Source: an uncultured Christensenella sp. (lineage in GTDB: Bacteria; Bacillota; Clostridia; Christensenellales; UBA3700). From it: a DNA stretch of 14,994 nt. The notes below the pieces were generated by a model, which was not told the DNA's origin, made no database searches, and saw nothing but the letters and a program-made list of their open reading frames with translations. The DNA lies in NCBI GenBank assembly GCA_910577845.1, contig CAJTNA010000027.1:1-14994 (forward strand), in the 5' to 3' direction. Both the position numbers and the translations under genes were made by a program. Positions 13,248-14,994 of the stretch are shown piece by piece; the first letter of the stretch is position 1; every line of letters begins with the position of its first letter.

Positions 13248-14468
13248 ATGAGTAAAAAAAGATTTGCTCTTGGTGTTTGTACATTGCTATTTGTAGTGAT
13301 AGTAGCAGTTTCATTGGTTGGCTGTGCAGGCAAGCCGAATTATGATTCTTTCACCTTAAATGGTTGGGAGTATTTGGCTCTTAATCGTATGGAGCGTATG
13401 GGTAAGAGTATTGAAAATGTTGATATTACTAAACTTAAAGTTGAAGACTTTATTGACTTAAAGGACTTAAAAGACGAAACATATTTGTATAATGGTACAG
13501 ATAATATTACAGATATATCAAATAGTGAGGGGTGGTATCCAACTTTGATAGATAACTTTGATAAAACATATAGCGAAAATAGCGGACTTAATCCAGATAT
13601 ATGGGCAACCTCAAGGCACGATGTTAGATGGGAAAGCCAAAGCAAGGCTCATCCAGAATATGCAAATTATTGGTGTAGTGAAATGGTGTCTGTTGAAAAT
13701 GGCAAGGCAGTAGTAAAAGCTCAATATTTGGATAGTCATAATTGCAGTGTTTGCAATGGCAATGGTTATGCTAAAGGTCGTTTTACTGGTGGTTTTGAAA
13801 CTCGTAGCGAGGTGAAAAATGCTGATGGCGGTTATGATAGTAATATCATTTGGGCACAAGCTTTTGGATATTATGAAACAAGCATTAAATTTCCAGATAA
13901 AGACGGAATGTGGTCAGCATTTTGGTTGCAAGGCAACGAAATGAGGGAAATCGGTTTTGATGGCGTTGACGGAACAGAAATTGATGTTTATGAGTCAGCG
14001 TTCCGTTATAACAACGAAAAAGTATCAAGAATGGGACACGCTTTATTATGGAATGGTTATGGAAAGAGCGGTAAAGTAGATGGACATATCGGCAAGCTAG
14101 GACAAGATTTGTATGATGGCAATTTTCATACATTCTCATTGCTATGGACACCAGATTGCTATATATTCTTTATTGATGGCTACTCAACTTGGGCAACTAA
14201 TAGTGGTGGAGTTTGCAAAGTCCCAGAGTTTATTAGATTCACTAACGAGATAGATGCCGGTGATGGTTGGGGACCTCATGGTCAAAAGATTGGTAAGTTT
14301 TCTCACGATACTACTGCACAAATGGAAGTAGATTATATTAAGATTTATCAAAATAGCAATTATTTAAACTTTATTGCACCATCTATTGACGGAAACGGAA
14401 AACCTATATACTCACAAGCGAATAATTTTGAGAGCCACTTTAAGAGCGATTATGACAAAGCAAATTAA
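13248..14468 (+). CDS. Glycoside hydrolase family 16 lipoprotein
   Basis: The 406-residue product has a lipoprotein signal: MSKKRF, a hydrophobic run, and lipobox LVGC with C26 as the lipidated residue, so it should be anchored outside the cytoplasmic membrane. The GH16 catalytic domain covers about residues 92-370. The signature EIDVYE places E244 as nucleophile, D246 as helper and E249 as acid/base, the standard ExDxxE arrangement. Supporting segments are FGYYETSIKFPDKDGMWSAFWL before it and FHTFSLLWTPDCYIFFIDG after. The family cleaves beta-1,3, beta-1,4 or mixed beta-glucans and other galactans; the substrate cannot be assigned. Residues about 164-172 hold CSVCNGNGY, an unusual CxxC loop. 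AAAGGTGG precedes the ATG. No carbohydrate-binding module or dockerin is seen; the last 35 residues are a polar tail. Confidence 0.93.
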   Translation: MSKKRFALGVCTLLFVVIVAVSLVGCAGKPNYDSFTLNGWEYLALNRMERMGKSIENVDITKLKVEDFIDLKDLKDETYLYNGTDNITDISNSEGWYPTLIDNFDKTYSENSGLNPDIWATSRHDVRWESQSKAHPEYANYWCSEMVSVENGKAVVKAQYLDSHNCSVCNGNGYAKGRFTGGFETRSEVKNADGGYDSNIIWAQAFGYYETSIKFPDKDGMWSAFWLQGNEMREIGFDGVDGTEIDVYESAFRYNNEKVSRMGHALLWNGYGKSGKVDGHIGKLGQDLYDGNFHTFSLLWTPDCYIFFIDGYSTWATNSGGVCKVPEFIRFTNEIDAGDGWGPHGQKIGKFSHDTTAQMEVDYIKIYQNSNYLNFIAPSIDGNGKPIYSQANNFESHFKSDYDKAN

Positions 14469-14805
14469 GTATATTAAATTACAATTAAATAATTTGTTTT
14501 AATGTACAACTAATAAGCTTTAAAATTTAATCAAATAGTTTTTGGAATTTATATAAGCTTACTTGAATGCAAAAAATGCGTATGCGTAAGCCAATAAAAA
14601 ATTTTTTGCTTTGGTCAAAGTTTGTTATTAAAATATTGTTTTTATATTTTTTAATTAAAAAATATGTATCTATAAGTTAAATTTTGTAATATACGAATAG
14701 TTATTTAATTTAAATAAAGATATAGCTTTTAATAAGTTGCAAAATTATTAGCTTTAATTTAAGCCACTAATTGGCTTGAAAAATTAAAAAATAACACTTT
14801 AAAAC
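14469..14805. other. Gene-free AT-rich region after the GH16 gene
   Basis: I see no open reading frame. Small inverted repeats occur at 14557-14591 (GCTTAC/GTAAGC) and around 14758-14780 (AAGCCA/TGGCTT). Neither has a proper U-tract, so the GH16 transcript may run on to the terminators at 14806 and 14880. Confidence 0.45.
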
Positions 14806-14845
14806 AACACTCTAAAAGGGAAACTTTTAGAGTGTTACGATTTTT
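14806..14845 (+). terminator. Intrinsic terminator
   Basis: AACACTCTAAAAG (14806-14818) pairs perfectly with CTTTTAGAGTGTT (14824-14836) around a GGAAA loop; ACGATTTTTG follows. The T-run is displaced by four bases from the stem, so efficiency is uncertain. Confidence 0.6.
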
Positions 14846-14879
14846 GTAAAGTCGTAAATTTGCAAAAAGTCAATTTTTT

Positions 14880-14911
14880 AAAAATACCCACCGAAAATCG
14901 GGGGTATTTTT
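14880..14911. terminator. Intrinsic terminator, probably bidirectional
   Basis: AAAAATACCC (14880-14889) pairs with GGGTATTTTT (14902-14911), with a bulged A and an inner CCGA/TCGG helix. Its A-rich left and T-rich right arms allow termination in both directions. Confidence 0.85.
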
Positions 14912-14942
14912 GAGTAATTTAACTAAATTATGTAAAATAGTG

Positions 14943-14969
14943 GTACATAGAATACATATATCTATGTAC
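14943..14969. promoter_or_regulatory. Inverted repeat at the window edge, operator-like
   Basis: GTACATAGA (14943-14951) and TCTATGTAC (14961-14969) form a perfect 9-bp inverted repeat with a 9-base centre. It lies just past the terminator and before whatever gene begins beyond the window, a position suiting an operator. Confidence 0.35.
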
Positions 14970-14994
14970 ATATTATATGAATATTATCTAATTA

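Overview
The window (roughly 30% G+C) looks like chromosome from a low-GC Gram-positive anaerobe, most likely an uncultured gut Clostridia-type Firmicute. The evidence is the translation/secretion operon with a four-cysteine L33, a T-box leader, a Firmicutes-type L10 leader, strong AGGAGG ribosome binding sites, and secreted proteins with a Gram-positive lipobox or a dockerin-like tail. This assignment comes from gene content and style only.

Layout: 12-2312 encodes a secreted right-handed beta-helix protein ending in a half-degenerate dockerin-like module. 2590-3978 encodes a MATE efflux transporter. 4257-4544 is a complete T-box leader with its own promoter and terminator; the next gene, 4796-6433, is a medium-chain-type acyl-CoA synthetase. 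6714-7842 is rpmG-secE-nusG, 8245-9368 is rplK-rplA behind its own promoter and structured leader, and 9709-10608 is rplJ-rplL behind an L10 autoregulatory leader. 10609-11503 carries no gene but is packed with hairpins and a tandem 94-bp repeat. 11504-11959 is a TM2-like membrane protein, convergent with a Nim/pyridoxamine-oxidase-like flavoprotein gene (12060-12530, minus). 12907-13134 is a 4-oxalocrotonate tautomerase family gene. 13248-14468 is a GH16 lipoprotein. The last 526 bases hold terminators and a palindrome but no gene.

How the parts work together: the centre is the conserved ribosomal/Sec/NusG cluster split into three transcription units with separate promoters. tuf is not seen on its left, and rpoB is not on its right as would be usual. 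The beta-helix and GH16 proteins point to glycan binding or hydrolysis at the cell surface. The most interesting regulatory proposal is that the T-box, whose specifier I read as AUC (isoleucine), controls an acyl-CoA synthetase. That would fit activation of 2-methylbutyrate for isoleucine synthesis by reductive carboxylation, a route known from rumen anaerobes. The most unexplained DNA is the repeat-rich block after rplL. Most recognisable promoters here follow TTGACN-17-TAnnnT, several with an extended -10 (TGn).
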